DNA from: Gnetum montanum
Lineage: Eukaryota > Streptophyta > Gnetopsida > Gnetales > Gnetaceae
Direction of reading: 5' to 3'
DNA length: 64,000 bases
NCBI GenBank assembly: GCA_015680685.1
Contig: MNCI01029448.1
Span: forward strand, 176,307-240,306
Every line of letters starts with the position of its first letter. Within the stretch, counting starts at the first letter, position 1. Positions 11,487 to 24,289 of this stretch are shown here, piece after piece. The notes beneath the pieces are model-generated. The model did no database searches. It saw only the letters and a list, made by a program, of their open reading frames with translations, and was not told the origin of the DNA. The position numbers and the translations under genes are program-made.

Positions 11487-12039
11487 AAAGACAAGCTTTT
11501 GTGATCAAACCTTACAACACTTGGAATAGATTAATTGTTTCCTTAAGTATTTAATATTCATGTAATTTATTTCAAAGTTTTTAAGTAATTAATAAATACT
11601 GATTAAATAGCGAATATAAGTACAAGCACTTTGAGCATACGCTTAACGCTTGGTAATTCCAGTAGCGCTTAATGCTTGGTAACCCAGCGGCACTATAATG
11701 TGTTCAAGATGTGTACGGAAAATCGAAATAGATGCTGATGTTAGGATTAGTTAAGTATTAGCTAGTTATTAGATTAGTTAAACATTTAATCACTTTATTC
11801 TTGTTCTTAGGTGACTTAACTCATAAATGATAAAATAATAAAAATCATATGCCTCAATTACAGTTAACCATACATTTGCACTTCACAAGTGCAATTGGGA
11901 AGATAACAATTACAAAGGTTAGATTCACCTCCTAGAACTAGTGTACTTAGAAACCTAAAGTCTGTAGAATTTGACAAGATTGTTGAGTGAACACTAGTGA
12001 TTTGTATGGTTGGACGTAGGGTATACTCATTGCTCATCA
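11487..12039 (+). repeat. LTR of element X, right part
   Basis: Continuation of the LTR broken at 1347. Joined across one GTAAT it runs through AATAAAGACAAGC, matching AATAAAGACGAGC of the B LTR at about 33859, and ends GCTCATCA at 12039. It carries the family U5 features, including the repeated CTTGGTAA-type phrases at about 11647-11690. Confidence 0.8.
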
Positions 12040-12849
12040 TTATGCAATTACAAAATTTTTTGTATTAATCGATATTACAATGATATATTTAGATTCCATT
12101 TCTTACTAGAGATATTGATTTTCATTGATTTCTTTGATGTCCAACAATATCACAAAATTTTTCCTAAGAGGAATCAATTTTCCTAACACTTTAGTGATGG
12201 CCAATGACAAAGGTTTAAAAGAATATTAATTTCGATCAATTCTTGTAATTTACATCAATACTATGCAATTTTGAAAAAAAAATCAAAATCTTTCACCCAT
12301 ACTCCAACATCCATGACTTAAGAAAAGAGGAACTCTAACCTTTCAATGAAGATGCTAAAGATACCTTTGTCTCTTCCCTAAATTGAAACCTAATCATTTG
12401 AATATTTACTTAACTAACAAGATGCATGTGATGATTAAGAAATGGATAACTTATCCTTTAAACTCTTTTCTTATCTATCTTACCTCAACCATAATCTCAT
12501 ACAGTTGATGCACCTTGTTTTTTATTTGTTTGATATGTTCAAAATCACTAGGGAGAGGTGTTAGGACAACCAACATAGGAATTTGATCTATTCAGCATGG
12601 TCAATTCTTCCCTTGGTCATGGCTTAGAGTTTGTCCTTGGGTTTAGGTCAACCCTTAATTTTGAATTGCCCTGAATTGTGGTTTTTTTATACTAATTTTG
12701 ACATCCCGTTAGCAAATGTCATGATTAACATCAAATATACATTATATTTAACATTATGCATAGTCTAATTAGAACCTTATAACTCAATATTAACCACTAG
12801 AATTAAACCCACAACTTGAGGCTTTCAAATCAAGCACAAACAAGAAGGT
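12040..12849. other. unassigned AT-rich flank
   Basis: Immediate 3' flank of X. I see no coding frame, LTR or structured repeat that I can name. Confidence 0.5.
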
Positions 12850-13620
12850 AAACATACCTAACAAATACCCCAACACCTTATTTCATTGGTACAATTCTAT
12901 TCTTATCATCGACTTCAAAGATAGTAAATCAAAAAATAATTTTAAACTTTGGAGCAAAATTGGGATGAAGCAAGGCTATTCTATATCTCTAAATCTTTTT
13001 GGTTTCTTCATTAATGAGTTATAGGATTGGATGTATAATGGATAATATAGATATGCAATAAATATATGTTTTCAAACAGTGAATGTACTTCTTTATTCAA
13101 ATGATATTACTTTAATATCTACTTCTATGAATGGTATGCCTAATATGCTACAAATTTTTAAATAATTTCTCATTTCTTCTAGTTTGCAAATTAATGTAGA
13201 GAAAATTAAAATAATGATAAAGGACATGAGAAACACATACCATAATTTTGTAATTAAAATATATAAATTATAAACATTGTTAAATACTTGGACCTTCAAT
13301 ATATGAATAATATAGATGAAATAAATGTATTAAGGAGAATAGTAGGAGGAATAAAAATTGTTTATACAATTCAAAATAAATATAAGGCACTAGGAGTTTG
13401 GACTTGGGAGATTAGAAAGTAAATCTTTTAGATAGTCATTTATCTTATTATGTTAAATAGATGCACAATTTGGGGATTAGGTCTTGGTAGAAGAAATTGT
13501 AAGGGCATTGAAAGAGTACAAAAGATATTTTTGCTTGATGAATTACTTCCTCTAAAAGTATTAGATATTTATCAATTTATTATTTATACTAGAATACTAA
13601 CAAAAATAGAATAAACCAAA
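12850..13620 (+). pseudogene. LINE reverse transcriptase fragment
   Basis: Reading through stops on the + strand gives GMKQGYSISLNLFGFFINEL near 12961-13023, the LINE motif usually QGCPLSPLLFNIYINDL. Next come LLYSNDITLIS near 13088-13120 (YADD reads YSND) and LQINVEKIKIM near 13180. At 13490-13560 there is a C-terminal RVQKIFLLDELLPL-like stretch typical of plant LINE RTs. About 250 residues survive, with the endonuclease and N-terminal RT missing. The catalytic motif has lost one aspartate. Confidence 0.8.
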
Positions 13621-13654
13621 TTTTCTTAAAGTAGTTTTTAAAGACACAAAGGGG

Positions 13655-13810
13655 ACCATTAATTGGAGCGATGGTAAGGTACTTGTTTCTCAAGCTCTAA
13701 GACTTGGGTTTAAGCCTAGGCATAGCTACCCAAAAGAGGTTAGGCTTTCACTACTCTACTAACCTTCCCAACATCTTGGCCTGACAAGATGAGTATTAAG
13801 CTTTTAAAAG
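13655..13810 (+). repeat. possible tRNA-derived SINE
   Basis: TGGAGCGATGGTAAGG (13664 onward) resembles an A box, and GGGTTTAAGCC (13706-13716) a B box, about 40 bases apart as in a tRNA-derived polymerase III promoter. It sits just after the LINE fragment, whose machinery could have mobilised it. No target duplication was confirmed and the 3' end is unclear. Confidence 0.45.
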
Positions 13811-13905
13811 ATGATTCTTTAGTTCTTGAAGACATAAAAGAGCACAAATGGTATTTTCAAGGGATATAATAGTTGAAGGCTTGCTACGTACACTTTCTTT
13901 GTATT

Positions 13906-14052
13906 CGTGTAACGCTGGACAAGCCGAACCTCAGTTTTTCGCGGACCGGCCAAACACTGACATATAAAGTGACATTTAATGCAACATCGCTTGATGCATC
14001 GTTGAAAAGCACGTTCGGATACCTTCGATTGTCCGACGGTGTTCATGATGTG
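13906..14052 (+). pseudogene. subtilisin-like protease C-terminal fragment
   Basis: Within an open frame at 13873-14151, residues 12-60 read RVTLDKPNLSFSRTGQ, then TYKVTF, then FGYLRLSDGVHDV. This is the pattern of the fibronectin III-like C-terminal domain of plant subtilases (a beta-sandwich ending in a WSDG.H.V motif). In the family it follows the protease domain of secreted proteases of about 750 residues. Here only about 50 residues remain; the catalytic domain is absent on both sides. The piece is visibly more GC-rich than its surroundings, suggesting a captured or broken host gene. Confidence 0.75.
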
Positions 14053-14150
14053 TTGCATTTGTTGTGTGAGGGATGCATTTCCAGTTCAGTCTGTTCGTTC
14101 CAAGCAGAGCAATGCATGTTCGCTGATATGCAGGCATGCACTATTATATA

Positions 14151-14254
14151 AATAACTTTGGAATGATGTATCCAAGTAATTTAGGAATGATGGTGTGTAG
14201 TTAATAACTTTGGAATGATGTATCCAAGTAATTTAGGAATGATGGTGTGTATAG
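14151..14254. repeat. 52-bp tandem duplication
   Basis: The unit starting AATAACTTTGGAATGATG at 14151 is repeated, nearly identically, from 14203. The near identity contrasts with the decayed surroundings and points to a recent duplication. Confidence 0.85.
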
Positions 14255-16940
14255 AACTATATTGTATATATATGACTTTATGTGCGTTTATAGTTAATAT
14301 ATATACACATGCATATACCATATACCATCATGCATGTCTTTATCTAAGAAAAACAAGAGAAATAAATACGGCTAACACGATATTTAAATAATATTAAAGT
14401 TTTTAAGAGAATCAAATGAAAAAAGCTGTAAAGCGGTAAAGTTACCTTCCTTAACATGAATTTACCATATTATGTTGTTGAGGTAAGCTTGTACAAAAAT
14501 TTATTAATCGTGAGCAAAAACTTAATTCTTGTAATTGCATTTTAAAACACAACATTTATTAAGTACCTATTTTAAAATACAACTTTTATAAATGAATCTA
14601 CATGGTGATTTATTATATCTATTGTAGCTTTATATCTTGTATGTAAGATGTTGATGCAACATCTTTGATGTTGTGAAGTGCTTATTATATATAATTATTC
14701 ATCTATACTTATTAAATTAAAAGGTTTTATACTTGATGTATTATTAAGGTTTCTAATAATCATTTTTTAAACGCCTAGTAATTCTTATAGAATATATAAT
14801 TTTTTTAGAATTTTATTCATTCTCCTTAAGTTATTTCATGTTTTATTTTATAGTTAATTTTAGGATTGATACACATAGCCATTGCAAATTTTTTTACATG
14901 TCTCTAAAAAATAGTCTAGTATTGGAATGGTAGCTATCAAGTTCTATGATGTCTATATCAATAAAAAAAATCATTAATATTTTAGAAACCACCTTATGAA
15001 GAATGAAGAGTATAAAACAATTTCATGAAATTATTGTCCCTACCTTTGCCATTTTATTTATATCTTACTATAACAGAAAGGATTTAGAATGTATATGATG
15101 ATCCAAACCCAGAAAACACTTATCAATAAGCTATTATTTGGGGTGGATAGCCTTGATAAGTTACCCCAAACTTATGTTACCATTTTCACTCTTTCTACAA
15201 TTCATCCCATACATATCCAGAGTCAATTACTTGGACACATCATGCAAAACCCCACCATCAATCCTAGTATGGCACTAACTAATAACTAAATACCAACATT
15301 AGGCTTTTGTAATCCCAAACATGGAGAAGAAATGGAAAAGTTACAAATTATTATTTAGCACTAACAATAATAGCTAACCCAATGTGAAGACTATATAAAG
15401 AAGCAATTATCCCTTATCTAATAGCTGTTTGAAAATCAATAAGTAATTATTTCAAAGTTAAATATTGAAGCCTTTGCAAAGAAAGCCATTGAAATTGTAA
15501 CACCTCACTAACTAGGCTTAGTCTAAAAATGCATTACTTATAAAAATAAATTGCAACTTAATAAAAATTTGAGGATGTTAAGAAAATATGATAAGCAATG
15601 TAATAGGCATCTATAAATAAGCATAGAGTAGCACAACAATATAAATAATAGATAGAATAATTACATAAACAATGCTAATAGTCCCTTGCATGTAAAGCCT
15701 AACCTGTTTATTAAGCAAAATAGTTCAAAGACCTAATTTTAAGCCAAGATTATAATAAATAGAATATAATGTAAACAAAAAAATTAATTGCATGATAAAC
15801 ATAACCAAATATCATTGAGGCATTGGCCTCTAGCAAAAGCATAAACATTTAATTAAAATTGCATAAAAATACCAACATGACTCAAAATAATTAACATGTC
15901 AAAGTTAGGCTTGCACCAAAGACAAGAAAGTACAAATTCAACACAACCAATCAAAGGGCATTACATAGTATGGAAATATCACCTTAACATTACAACTTAA
16001 AGAAAATACAACAAAATTAGCAATGTAATGAAATCCTAGAAAATGCATAAAAATTTAACTTTGAACATGAGCTTCTCCATCTATCTCATCATCTTTATAA
16101 CTAACTGAATCATCTAACAGATACAAAACAACATAAGAGGTAATCCTAAGACTAAGTAGGAAAAACAAACTATAAATACTTCCTTAAGGGTTTCAAAAGT
16201 AAGCATTGACTAGCTGGAAGGACTAGCACAAGGATAGCTATATCTAAAGAATTAGTACTAGACCATCTAAGCATACAAATTTGAAAAAAAATATTAATAA
16301 TCAAATATCAAATTATCAAATATTATCAAAATAACTAAAAGGATCTATCACAGTGACGTCTGTTCTTGGATTTTGTAAAAATATGATCGCTTAATTTATT
16401 GCATTCATCATTTTCTTAGATAATATAATGGAAACATCATAAATACTTAATAAATGAACTAACTAGTAAATAAATAATTGGCATTGTAGAATAAAAAAAG
16501 AGGAAAATGGAAATATTTTATTAATAGGAGAGAGTACGATAATGCCCTTTGGGTTGTCTTCCTATGCCACTTAAGCCTTAGAGGTAATTTGGCACTACCA
16601 CCACGGTTAGGCTATCTTGCCAAAGGGGTGATTAGTTTCTTCTTTTCCTACTTCACCTAGCTCTCATCACTTGCCTATTCAAGCTCCACAACTGCCTACC
16701 AACACAACCTCTAAACCTAGCCTTAAATGACATAGGTCAAACCCTTTCCCAAGGGATACATAAATAATTGTAACTCTTCATAATGAGGTGCCCCTTCATT
16801 TGAAGATTAATTGCATTATTTACAATTGTTTCTACCCTTAGCAAGGGATGGGACATTACAATCACCACCCCAAACCCCAATATTATTAAAGCCAAATAAA
16901 ATTTGCTTATTGAGAGAAATTTGGCTTACATATGTATATC
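14255..16940. other. unassigned AT-rich intergenic DNA
   Basis: No gene, LTR pair or named element can be supported. A TGTAACACCTCAC phrase at about 15498 resembles a plant LTR start, but no partner was found. Confidence 0.45.
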
Positions 16941-17240
16941 AATACTTCTTGAGAAATGTGACCCACATAAGCATCATCAAAATAGCCAAATATTAGTGTG
17001 TATGATTACTAAGAAATGTGACCTACATAAGCACTATTGATATTTATTGAGAAATGTGATCCACATAAGAATTTGCCAAAATAGTCAAATGCTAGTGTTA
17101 GTAATTGCTATGAAATACAACACACATAAGCACCATCATTACATACCAATAAATACAACTTGCATAAGCATCATCTAAAAAATTGAATATTAGAATTTAC
17201 ACTTCCTCAAAAATTTAACCCATGTAAGCATCACAAAAAT
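16941..17240. repeat. degenerate repeat field
   Basis: About six degenerate copies of a phrase like GAGAAATGTGACCCACATAA are spaced roughly 40-60 bp apart (starts near 16952, 17010, 17049, 17109, 17150, 17207). No coding potential was seen. Confidence 0.6.
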
Positions 17241-18799
17241 TAGAAACATTAATACCAAACAAAAATTAAAAACCAATCACTATGTGATAGAGAAATGTGT
17301 TTAATTTTCTTAACAAACCAAAATAGGATTTACTATCAAAGATTGGTGAGTCTAAAATCTACATTTTTCTAAATGGTTGATGCTAAGGAAAGATGATCAA
17401 AAGGTTATTATTGCCAAAACAACGATGAAAAGGTTGCTAAACACTACTAAGACCTTAAATCAAACTTCCAATTAGATATCAAAAATTGCAAAAATGATCA
17501 AATAGCAAAATAAAAAATCCTAAGAGCATTATGAGCATCTAAAAATCTAGAAAATGTGATAAGTTATTGTTTTAAACGTTCAAATGCTTTAAGAAGATCT
17601 AGAAACTATGTTTTGGTCTTTTTCATAATTTTTAGAAGTAGAGAGTTAGGGCGCTACTTTATAAAAGTTGTTTCTATTAACATGTGGCATCCAGATCCAT
17701 CCTAAAAATTTCTTGTGACCTCATAGTAGGATCATGACACACTAGTAAGGTGTCCTCATGATTAGCATAAGCATGTTGAATATTTTTGTCTTTTAGGTCA
17801 TCACAATCCAAAGTCATCTCAAGCCTCAAAAATACAAAATAAAGACTAAATCCCTAGTTCTATGGTCCAAAAATTTAATAGAAGCAAAATGGAATCAAAA
17901 TAAATCTAAATGAAGCAAAATTTAATCTCTAACATACCATGCATGATAAAATCAATATAATAATACTAAATCTTAGAAATTTGCAGAACATAGATCAAAT
18001 ATAGTAGAACAGAATCCCAACCATTTCATCAAATAGTTGTCAAACAAAGCAAACCAAACCAAATTGCACAGAAACAAAAATCACATAGAACCAATTTTTC
18101 AAAAACCCAAAATTAAAGCCTTGTAATAAAGTTTCCCTACCTACTTAATAGGGCTTCAACTGAAACCCCTCGTATAACTATGATCTCCAAAACATGCTCT
18201 AAGGCCTATGCAAAATCCAAGGTCAATGATGGGATCTAGGTAAAACCTAAAATAAGATTTGAAGAAAAACACTTAGAAAGGTTCTAGTTAAGAGCATATA
18301 TCTAGATCTGACTTCTCTCCAAACTAGTAGGTTTTTCCTCTCTAGATGCATCTCCTAGATGTTAGCAAAGCAAATGGATAAATCCCAATGAAAGGATTGC
18401 TAGGTATTTATACTGAAAAGGGCATGCTAGGATTAAGTAAAAGATACAAATCTAATAGGAAAACTAAAATTAAAAGAAAATACAATTAATCCAAAATTTC
18501 TAAGTTTAATAAAAATAATATTATAACATGAAAATATACCTAGCATTAGTCTACTAAAGTACCCTCTATGGGTCATCTAATAGCTATGTCCACCTTCATG
18601 TCTAACCAAAGGTATAATGTCCAAAAATAACTAACCAAAGGTACTAATGTAAGGTAAACAAGGTACATAAGTTAAAAGCAAATTAAAACTCTAAACAAAA
18701 ATATTTAATCAATTAAGTTTTCAAATAATCATAAAGCAATCCAAATACATAACAAATATGTATATTACAAGCTTGGGGAGGGGGAGGTGTCAGACCCCA
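17241..18799. other. unassigned AT-rich intergenic DNA
   Basis: No supported gene. At 18771-18797 a polypurine run (GCTTGGGGAGGGGGAGG) is followed by TGTCAGACCCC. This looks like a tract-plus-LTR start joined to the end of the LINE remnant, but the second LTR was not found. Confidence 0.4.
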
Positions 18800-21240
18800 A
18801 AAAATAAATAATAATTTTAAAAAATTAAGAATAAATTAGATCATCAAAGAGAGAGTCTAAAGAAAAATCCCAATGGTTTTGTAGATGCCTTTTTAGATTT
18901 TCATCCTTAAAACTAATCTTAAAAACCTCCCCTCTGGGGTAAGAAAAGGATAAGGCCTTATAATTATTCAAAAGCATCCTCGCTTGTTTCCACTTCTTAC
19001 TAAAGGATTTCTTGTAAAGAGAAGGAGAAAACTCTCTCTAAAGAAAAAAGAATACATCAATAAAAGATAAAAGATAAATAACAATAACAGAGAAAAACTT
19101 CTTCTCCTTGAGCCTCCAAAACAAAAAGAAATTAATCCTATAGAAAATAAATTAATTGTTTAGCTTTTACTCAGAGCTTTACTTTTTAAAGTAATAGTTG
19201 AAAAGTGACATCTTTGAGAATATGATATTTAATACCTAAAGAGTAGTCATAGTTATGATCTTACTAGTAGAAAATAACTACACATTGAAGCTTCCAAATA
19301 GAGTAAAGAATAAGAGGTTGAAGACAATTCCAAATACACAAAAATGGAGCCAAAAAAGTAGGATGATCACCAATAATAACTTCATTGATGCTTGATTGAA
19401 AGTTACAAATTATGGATGTCCATTTCCAAGCATGTTGAGCAATAGGACAATTTAAAAAATATGAGAAAATGAGTCTTCATGTCTACAAAGAGAACATTAA
19501 GGAGAAACATTTCCTATATATTTAAGATAGGTGCCGATGTGAATATCTTGATGAATAAGACACCATAAAAAATATGAAATTTTTGAAAATGTAGAAGCTT
19601 TTCAAATATCTTTTAATTTTCTCATCCAAAAGTGTGGTGATAATTGCATTTTATAGGTGTCATTAAATTTTTTATAAATCAAATCATTCTTTGTAATAAT
19701 CTTATAAGTAACTTTTGAATTAAAAGGAAAAACATATTTTCTATCCTTGCAAAAAATATTTGAAAAAGCCTAATGCAAATTGTTGTCAACTTTAAATAAA
19801 TTTTCAACATTAGAAATTAATTTTTCAAAATTAATTTTCCTCTTTCCATTTAAACCATAAAGGTTAGGAACTTCATTCCAAGTAATCTATCTATCATGCA
19901 TACACATATAAGAAGCTAGAGTGATACCAAATCTACTCCAAGTGGTACACAATCTAGATGCATTAGCAGCCTAAGTTCTTTTATTAAAAGGAAGTCACCA
20001 TAAGATAATTTGCTTAAGCATATCTTTTGAAATTGTATTATGATTGTAACTTCAATATTTACTAAGCTTGCATCATTTCTTCTAATTTTTTTTAAGAATT
20101 AGAGATCTAGGAATAGAAATGGCCTGATGAAAAAGAAGATATTAAAGAAAGCTATCAGAAGACCAACTATTATCATTGTTTAGTTTTCCTTGTATAATAA
20201 CGTCATCTCCATTAATTCACTTTGAAATTCATTTTTTTATAAGAGAAATATCTTGGTTGTAAAAATTAATGAGGACAAGTCCTCCATATTTCTTACTACT
20301 AGTGCAAATATTCCAAGAAACTCTAGAAGAACCTCTTTTGTTGCTTAATAGACCAAAGAAACCGATGGATAATATGATAAATTCTATCATAAGAATTTTA
20401 AAGGCTTGAAAGTAATTCACTCATCAATATTTCCATTACAATAAACAATAAATGTTTGCTAATTGATTTGAAAGCCAACTGACATGCAATAATCCTTCAC
20501 TCTAGCTAAAAAAATATTAATATGTTGTAGAGAATTATTGATGATAAAAAATAATCATCTACAACGTGCATGTTAAGAAATTACATTCCTTGATCATCAA
20601 TTAAAATTCTGCTAATGAAATTTCATTGTAGATCATAATGCAAACTATATGAAAGAAAATTTGTAGCAATAATAAAAAGATAGGAAGCTAGAGGACAACC
20701 TTAACAAACTAACCATTGAAGACAATAAGAGGAACTTAATATAAAATTAGTACCAAGTTGAGAATTAGCATTAGTAAATATGACATAAATAAGTTGATTA
20801 AAATAATCATAAAATTCTAGTTTATAGAGATAAAAAATAATGAAATTCCATTCAATCGTATCATAAGCTTTGGAATAATATAACTTAATAAATGGAATAT
20901 CTTGGTTAGTATCAGAAGTCCATTGCATTCTTTCCCAGGTTGCAATAACATTATTTAATATATGTTTATGTTTAACAAAACCAACCTACTTAGGTCTAAT
21001 CATATCTTCAATAACCTTCTTAATTCAACAAGCCATGCATTTAGCTAAAACTTTAAAAGTATTATTAAGAAGAGTAATAAGCCTCCAATTACTACTATGT
21101 TGAAGATCTCCATTCTTAGGAAGAAAAGGAATGATACCTTTATTCATATGTTTAACAAGCGATGAATTACCAAAATTGTATACTACAAGTTCAATCATAT
21201 GCTAGTGATCCATCTAGTACTTGATGCTTGTTTACTTAAA
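18800..21240 (-). pseudogene. LINE (non-LTR retrotransposon) 3' portion
   Basis: The minus strand encodes, from 21240 downward: IIPFLPKNGDLQ and NWRLITLLNNTFK (near 21060-21130), KAYDTIEWNF (about 20840-20880), a GCPLASYLF block near 20690, and VVDDYF at 20548-20565 in the catalytic position. Then come FFGLLSNKRGSSRVSW and GGLVLINFYNQDISL (20229-20365), and a zinc-binding RT C-terminal domain (CSLCRHEDSFSH near 19460-19500). This is the order of plant L1-type LINEs. The endonuclease and ORF1 are missing (5' truncation) and stops are frequent. It is distinct from, and opposite in strand to, the fragment at 12850. Confidence 0.85.
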
Positions 21241-22459
21241 ACTTTAACAAATGGATTAGTATAAATATATTAAATTAACCAAATAAAAAAAATAAAATAG
21301 AAGAGAAATAAAAGTAAAATATATTAAAATATCAAAAAAGGTAATTACAAGGTACATAGCTCAAGCAACCATAGCACAAGCAAAGATAATTAGGAAAAGA
21401 GCATAATACACTAGTCATAGGCTCAAATAATAAATCAAGAAGGGTTGAAATCACAAACATACTAAGAGAAAAGAGTATTTAAGGATAGTGTATTTATGAA
21501 ATAGTTCAAGTAATTTTTTTAAAATTGAGTTTTGAAATTATGAATAAATAGCTATTCATGTTCTATGATGCTTCCATGATCTCAGAGAAAATCAAAGAAG
21601 ATATGTTAGGTATTTGAAAAGGAGTAGAGAAAATATTCAAAACATATGTTACCAAAATGAAGTTCATAGAATCGATAGATACTAAAACCATTAAAAGTGT
21701 AAATATAAAACTACAAACTAATCTAATTAATCTAGGTCCTAAATATGAATATTTTTTCAAAGTGATAATAACTTGGTCAAATGTCAGGAGGAGTTCATCC
21801 AAGCCTCCAAAGACCTACATAAAAAAGAAGAAAAGTGTTCAACACTAGCACTAGCTCTAAAGCTACAAAGAAAATTTACCTTAACTACTTGCTAAAGCCA
21901 ACAACCTTTGAGTTCAGAAGTATGATAAGAGAGGAATAGTCTCAACTTTATGACTTTATTTTCAATTTATTAATTACAATTTTAAAATGTGATATATGAT
22001 TATTTTATACTTTTATGAATTATTTCTAAGGGTAGAATGCCGAGTGGACCGATTGGCTAGGGGCAATGTGAAGTTAAAATTTATCTTTGCTTGTATTATT
22101 ATTGTAATCATGATAATGATGATGTAATTAGGTGGTTTCCCACTAGTCTAGTAATCATGTGTAACTATGAGAAGTTATTGAAAACAGTAATTGTTTAATA
22201 GCTAGTTTTAGTAAAGTTACAATAAAAATGTAGAAGGAAAGAAAAACTTTTATTGGAATGCATAATATGTAATCAATTAATCTCAAAAGTTCACTATCCA
22301 TTAGTTGTACTCCTAATAAGATGTTGCATTTTTATCATTAGAATTCACATTATCTTAGAATAGAAAGTAGAACATGGATATAAATTCCTAGAGAAGAATA
22401 CACATGTAGGCTATGCGGTTCAACAAATATTGAAGATGAGTAACAAGTTTTTATTAGTT
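21241..22459. other. unassigned AT-rich intergenic DNA
   Basis: No supported gene or element; the frames on both strands at 21563-21848 overlap each other and look like chance. Confidence 0.45.
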
Positions 22460-22464
22460 GCATT
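22460..22464. repeat. target site duplication of C (left), GCATT
   Basis: GCATT before the 5' LTR matches ACATT after the 3' LTR (31012-31016) at 4 of 5 bases, the difference being a transition. Confidence 0.6.
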
Positions 22465-22943
22465 TATAACCATTTATGAATTATGAAAAGTTTCAATGTA
22501 ATCATTTATGTGTTATGAAAAAAGAAATGATTTCAATGTAACCATTTACACAAAGTTTCAATGTAACCATTGTTGTAAAGGTTTTCAAAAGAATGGTCTT
22601 ATATTTCCCATTTAAACTAGAAGTTAATCATTGGTAACTTATTTTCTGGCCTATAAAATGTTTTTGATGGGAGAACAAATAGGTACAAGAAGATATCAAA
22701 CTCATGGTAGTCTTATAGCTTTTGGATCCCTATAAAAAACACTCAGAGTTTGCATGCACCATCATTGTTAAGCATTAGTGTGATAGAAGAATCCAAAACA
22801 CTCTTCGAAACATGTTCATGCAATCGAAACAAGATCATCAATGCTTGGAGGTTATTTTTTAGTTTATTTCCACATTTCAATGATTTGTGTAATTCAGTTA
22901 TATGCATGTTTTGATTAATGTTTTACAACAATATTTTCTTACA
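22465..22943 (+). repeat. 5' LTR of C
   Basis: It aligns with 28589-31011 outside the inserted solo LTR and ends TTCTTACA. A TATA-like CTATAAAATG lies at 22651. Its start has about three copies of a roughly 35-bp repeat (AAGTTTCAATGTAACCATT), compared with about five in the 3' LTR. Confidence 0.85.
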
Positions 22944-22945
22944 TT

Positions 22946-22958
22946 TGGTATCAAAGCC
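22946..22958 (+). other. primer binding site of C (initiator tRNA-Met)
   Basis: TGGTATCAAAGCC, two bases after the LTR, matches the usual plant copia site TGGTATCAGAGCC with one change. Confidence 0.88.
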
Positions 22959-24289
22959 AATTAGGTCTCTGTCTTGATGCTTAGAACTTGTTTGGGTAAG
23001 GTTTCCTATTAACAAAGTTTTCAACAATGATCTAAATCCAAAAATTAGCTGGGAACTTTATGTGTGTTTTTTGTGACTTCATGCTAAGACCATGATTATT
23101 TGGTTTGAATGATTGTTTGATTTAAAGCAAGTGCAACTTATTCTCTAGGACTTCTTTTATGTTGGTTTGATTGTAGATTGCAACCATTTTATCATTTCAT
23201 CTTTTGAACCATTTGAAGTCATTTGGTCTAGTCTAATTGATTTTCATATGCATGGACTATGCATAATATTCTTTTTCTTTCATTATTTCTTATGTTTTCC
23301 CAAATGACATTTACAATTTATTTGTGTCATTTATGTAGTCCCTAACATCTTTAAACACTTGAAATTGCAGCAGAATCCAAACAAGAAATGAACCGAAAAA
23401 AAATCCCTACATTATTATCTATAATTTCTGATAGGGTAGCTTTAGCACATAACCTTTATATTGATAACTACATCTATGTTCATTTTTATCTGTCATTCTG
23501 AAATGGAGCCTAAGGAGTTGACGCCAAGTTATATAGAGTGGTAATGATTGTTATGATGTTATTGATGTTTTTGGTGGCAAGTGCTACTAGCATTCCTATA
23601 TTTTCTTCAACAAGGAATGATAATGGCATAGAAATCTATGAGAATATGTATGAAAATAAATTTTCTTATTTATTAATATTTCTAAAATAAATTTTTTTAT
23701 TTTGATACAATATTTTTAATGAATGTTATAATTTGGTAATTTATTTTAGAAATAATTAATTTTATGCATAATTTTTTTGTATATATCTATAAAATGACAT
23801 ATTGATATATGTATGAGGAAATTTGTTTTTGCATAAAAATAAATGACTAGTGATCTATATAATTTCATATAATTAGAGAGTAGACACAACATCTTTAATT
23901 ATGCAAAATTATATATTAAGAATTTTTGGATCACATATGGTAAATAAACATTAAATTTTGATTAATCATATGTAATATAATAGATTTTTTCTCATAGGAA
24001 TTTTTATTATATTTGATATGATTAATTAGGATGATGTATTAAATTATTTTTATTAATTTATTCACAGGGATTTAGAAAAGGGATATAATTGAATAGTTTC
24101 ATCATAAGTATATATGAATCTATTTGAATTAAAAAAAATTTAGCCCACAAGAAATTTTTTTATGTCATTTGATTCATATTTTATGCATAATTTACATTGG
24201 TAAATATGTCATATAGTATTTTAACCTCAAATTTAGTAACATAAGCATGTTTTAATTGATGCAATAATACAACCTATGAACTACTCTCA

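Noticed and set aside
13664-13720. tRNA gene
   Set aside because: A- and B-box-like phrases are present, but no complete acceptor or anticodon stem was found; SINE head preferred.
13819-14058. 79-codon minus frame over the subtilase fragment
   Set aside because: Shadow of the + strand fragment, which has clear family motifs.
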